In this document: positions 59,567 through 64,000 of the stretch, in pieces
Layout: every line of letters starts with the position of its first letter
How positions within the stretch are numbered: the first letter of the stretch is position 1
Assembly (NCBI RefSeq): GCF_041381155.1
Contig: NC_091137.1
Span: 23,667,655-23,731,654 of the forward strand
Length of the DNA: 64,000 bases
DNA from: Argopecten irradians
Lineage: Eukaryota; Mollusca; Bivalvia; Pectinida; Pectinidae
Direction: 5' to 3'
Notes under the pieces: model-generated
Seen by the model: only the letters and a program-made list of their open reading frames with translations
The model's database searches: none
What the model was told of the DNA's origin: nothing
Program-made: the position numbers and the translations under genes

Positions 59567-62500
59567 AGTGTTCTTTCATTTTTTATATGATCATCGTTTA
59601 TCATCACTATGTGGGGTACAAGTGTTCTTTCATTTTTTATATGATCATCGTTTATCATCACTATGTGGGGTACACCCTTACATTTTTTATATGATCATCG
59701 TTTATCATCACTATGTGAGGTACACCCTTACATTTTTTATATGATCATCGTTTATCATCACTATGTGAGGTACACCCTTACATTTTTTATATGATCATCG
59801 TTTATCATCACTATGTGGGGTACACCCTTACATTTTTTATATGATCATCGTTTATCATCACTATGTGGGGTACACCCTTACATTTTTATATGATCATCGT
59901 TTATCATCACTATGTGAGGTACACCCTTACATTTTTTATATGATCATCGTTTATCATCACTATGTGAGGTACACCCTTACATTTTTTATATGATCATCGT
60001 TTATCATCACTATGTGAGGTACACCCTTACATTTTTTTATATGATCATCGTTTATCATCACTATGTGAGGTACACCCTTACATTTTTTATATGATCATCG
60101 TTTATCATCACTATGTGAGGTACACCCTTACATTTTTTTATATGATCATCGTTTATCATCACTATGTGAGGTACACCCTTACATTTTTTATATGATCATC
60201 GTTTATCATCACTATGTGAGGTACACCCTTACATTTTTTATATGATCATCGTTTATCATCACTATGTGAGGTACACCCTTACATTTTTTATATGATCATC
60301 GTTTATCATCACTATGTGAGGTACACCCTTACATTTTTTATATGATCATCGTTTATCATCACTTATGTGAGGTACACCCTTACATTTTTATATGATCATC
60401 GTTTATCTATACTATTGAGGTACACCCTTACATTTTTTATATGATCATCGTTTATCATCACTATGTGAGGTACACCCTTACATTTTTTATATGATCATCG
60501 TTTATCATCACTATGTGAGGTACACCCTTACATTTTTTTATATGATCATCGTTTATCATCACTATGTGAGGTACACCCTTACATTTTTTTTATATGATAT
60601 CATCACGACACCTTTATTTTCATCACTATGTGAGGTACACCCTTACATTTTTTTATATGATCATCGTTTTTATCATCACTATGTGAGGTACACCCTTACA
60701 TTTTTATATGATCATCGTTTATCATCACTATGTGGGGTACACCCTTACATTTTTTATATGATCATCGTTTATCATCACTATATGAGGTACACCCTTACAT
60801 TTTTTATATGATCATCGTTTATCATCACTATGTGAGGTACACCCTTACATTTTTTATATGATCATCGTTTATCATCACTATGTGAGGTACACCCTTACAT
60901 TTTTTATATGATCATCGTTTATCATCACTATGTGAGGTACACCCTTACATTTTTTATATGATCATCGTTTATCATCACTATGTGGAGTACACCCTTACAT
61001 TTTTTATATGATCATCGTTTATCATCACTATGTGAGGTACACCCTTACATTTTTTATATGATCATCGTTTATCATCACTATGTGAGGTACACCCTTACAT
61101 TTTTTATATGATCATCGTTTATCATCACTATGTGGGGTACACCCTTACATTTTTTATATGATCATCGTTTATCATCACTATGTGGGGTACACCCTTACAT
61201 TTTTTATATGATCATCGTTTATCATCACTATGTGAGGTACACCCTTACATTTTTTATATGATCATCGTTTATCATCACTATGTGGGGTACACCCTTACAT
61301 TTTTATATGATCATCGTTTATCATCACTATGTGAGGTACACCCTTACATTTTTATATGATCATCGTTTATCATCACTATGTGAGGTACACCCTTACATTT
61401 TTATATGATCATCGTTTATCATCACTATGTGATGTACACCCTTACATTTTTATATGATCATCGTTTATCATCACTATGTGAGGTACACCCTTACATTTTT
61501 TATATGATCATCGTTTATCATCACTATGTGAGGTACACCCTTACATTTTTTATATGATCATCGTTTATCATCACTATGTGAGGTACACCCTTACATTTTT
61601 ATATGATCATCGTTTATCATCACTATGTGAGGTACACCCTTACATTTTTTATATGATCATCGTTTATCATCACTATGTGAGGTACACCCTTACATTTTTT
61701 TATATGATCATCGTTTTTATCATCACTATGTGAGGTACACCCTTACATTTTTTATATGATCATCGTTTATCATCACTATGTGAGGTAAACCCTTATTTTT
61801 TACATTTTTTATATGATCATCGTTTATCATCACTATATGTGAGGTACACCCTTACACATTTTTTATATGATCATCGTTTATCATCACTATGTGAGGTACA
61901 CCCTTATCGTTTATCATCACTATTTTTTATATGATCATCGTTTATCATCACACCCTATGTGAGGTACACCCTTACACATTTTTTATATGATCATCGTTTA
62001 TCATCACTATGTGGGGTACACCCTTACATTTTTTATATGATCATCGTTTATCATCACTATGTGAGGTACACCCTTACATTTTTTATATGATCATCGTTTA
62101 TCATCACTATGTGGGGTACACCCTTACATTTTTTATATGATCATCGTTTATCATCACTATGTGGGGTACACCCTTACATTTTTTATATGATCATCGTTTA
62201 TCATCACTATGTGAGGTACACCCTTACATTTTTTATATGATCATCGTTTATCATCACTATGTGGGGTACACCCTTACATTTTTTATATGATCATCGTTTA
62301 TCATCACTATGTGAGGTACACCCTTACATTTTTTTATATGATCATCGTTTATCATCACTATGTGAGGTACACCCTTACATTTTTTATATGATCATCGTTT
62401 ATCATCACTATGTGAGGTACACCCTTACATTTTTTATATGATCATCGTTTATCATCACTATGTGAGGTACACCCTTACATTTTTTATATGATCATCGTTT

Positions 62501-63331
62501 ATCATCACTATGTGAGGTACACCCTTACATTTTTTATATGATCATCGTTTATCATCACTATGTGAGGTACACCCTTACATTTTTTTTATATGATCATCGT
62601 TTATCATCACTATGTGAGGTACACCCTTACATTTTTATATGATCATCGTTTATCATCACTATGTGAGGTACACCCTTACATTTTTTATATGATCATCGTT
62701 TATCATCACTATGTGAGGTACACCCTTACATTTTTTATATGATCATCGTTTATCATCACTATGTGAGGTACACCCTTACATTTTTTATATGATCATCGTT
62801 TATCATCACTATGTGAGGTACACCCTTACATTTTTTATATGATCATCGTTTATCATCACTATGTGAGGTACACCCTTACATTTTTTATATGATCATCGTT
62901 TATCATCACTATGTGAGTACACCCTTACATTTTTTATATGATCATCGTTTATCATCACTATGTGAGGTACACCCTTACATTTTTTATATGATCATCGTTT
63001 ATCATCACTATGTGAGGTACACCCTTACATTTTTTATATGATCATCGTTTATCATCACTATGTGGAGTACACCCTTACATTTTTTATATGACATCGTTTA
63101 TCATCACTATGTGGGGTACACCCTTACATTTTTTATATGACATCGTTTATCATCACTATGTGGAGTACACCCTTACATTTTTTATATGACATCGTTTATC
63201 ATCACTATGTGGAGTACACCCTTACATTTTTTATATGATCATCGTTTATCATCACTATGTGAGGTACACCCTTACATTTTTTATATGACATCGTTTATCA
63301 TCACTATGTGAGGTACAGTGATACACCCTTA
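59567..63331. repeat. 50-bp satellite array, about 75 units
   Basis: Unit: ACATTTTTTATATGATCATC, GTTTATCATCACTATGTGAG, GTACACCCTT. Every intact unit carries TGATCA. Variants: GTGGGGTAC versus GTGAGGTAC; T-run of 5 to 8; a block near 63080-63300 lacking TC in TGATCATCG. The first two units have GTTCTTTC in place of the ACACCCTTAC part. Scrambled units lie near 60395, 60590 and 61790-61975. No unique spacers, so not CRISPR. Confidence 0.97.
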
Positions 63332-64000
63332 CTCGAGGTTTTCGTATTTATTTACGCCTGGATGTAAGAAAAGGAAAACTCACGAGAAAAACCATTTATC
63401 ATCTCCGACGTTAATGTAAACATGTTCTAGAGAAAAGTGTTCGATGTTCATGTGGTTTTTTTGTAATGTTTACATTGTAACCAAAACATTACGGGGTGGG
63501 CGACTTTTTTTTCTATTATTCGAGTAATTTAGTAAACGATGTATTTTCTGTGTTAGGGTAGACTTCACCATCGACGGGTTTATATTTTATATATGGTATT
63601 GATTTATTTTAGTGTCAGATTCTAGCAGCTAATGTTTTATAACTCTCGATTTTAATTTTAATTAACAAATAACATGTCAAGTACTTTCTAGTCTTATATC
63701 CTTATTTTAAACATCAAAATAATAACATTTATCATCAAAAGACTACTTTAAAAGATTAAAGAAATCTTTTCAAACAACTGACGTTTGTCATATTTAGTAC
63801 ATATTTCGACATAGATTTGTAAAGTTGCAGTAACGACAGTTGTCTGATAAACGATCTAATGTGATTGATGTTCCTTTAAAAGGGCGAAGCTTAGACATTA
63901 AATTTGTGTATGTAAATGTATTGTAATCACAATTTTAAATCATTAATCTAAACAGCGTTAAAGCATATCCATTAAAAACCGGTTGTATATTCGACCTCTT
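63332..64000. other. Right flank of the satellite
   Basis: AT-rich unique sequence with no gene or repeat recognised. Confidence 0.5.

Noticed and set aside
59559-62441. Repetitive reading frames with MIIVYHHYVRYTLTF
   Set aside because: Frames rotate through the 50-bp satellite; interrupted wherever the T-run length changes.
59567-63331. CRISPR-like repeat array
   Set aside because: Contiguous 50-bp tandem units without unique spacers, in a eukaryotic genome.

Overview
The window looks like nuclear DNA of a lophotrochozoan, most likely a bivalve mollusc. It is AT-rich, intron-rich and gene-poor. It carries short palindromic DNA elements, minisatellites with a TTTCGCG-type leader, a SINE with a molluscan-looking tail, and SRCR/mucin genes of the kind that are expanded in bivalves. 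The species assignment is inference. No bacterial or viral genes were recognised.

Layout. 1-5122 (minus): the 5' part of ASPM; exon 1 carries the ASH domain and a second exon runs off the left edge. 5439-8326 (plus): a five-exon SLC31/CTR copper transporter, head-to-head with ASPM across about 320 bp. 8327-16420: repeat-filled spacer. 16421-23348 (minus): an eight-exon gene assembled here from splice sites. All seven introns are phase 1, and it predicts a 471-residue protein made of two claudin-like four-span modules followed by a cytosolic C3HC4 RING finger. This is the strongest candidate for something undescribed. 25655-26299 (plus): an intronless gene of unknown function ending in a CaaX box, preceded by three diverged tandem copies of a ~330-380 bp unit. 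32359-47216 (plus): a secreted SRCR/mucin gene with a signal peptide, coiled-coil leader, Thr/Pro mucin tract, SRCR, SRCR, FN3, SRCR and a six-cysteine C-terminal domain; ten exons and 878 codons in consistent phase. Its first exon is tandemly duplicated at 34972-37000; that second copy has a larger mucin tract but a broken reading frame. 50928-51477 (plus): a third paralog of the leader exon starts another gene whose later exons are not visible. 59567-63331: a ~75-copy, 50-bp satellite, preceded by a G-quadruplex-prone tract.

Functionally, ASPM (spindle pole) and the copper transporter may share a promoter. The claudin-RING protein would link a membrane/junction-like scaffold to ubiquitination. 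The SRCR/mucin genes look like secreted recognition or mucosal proteins. Exon structures come from reading splice sites and phase by eye, without RNA evidence.
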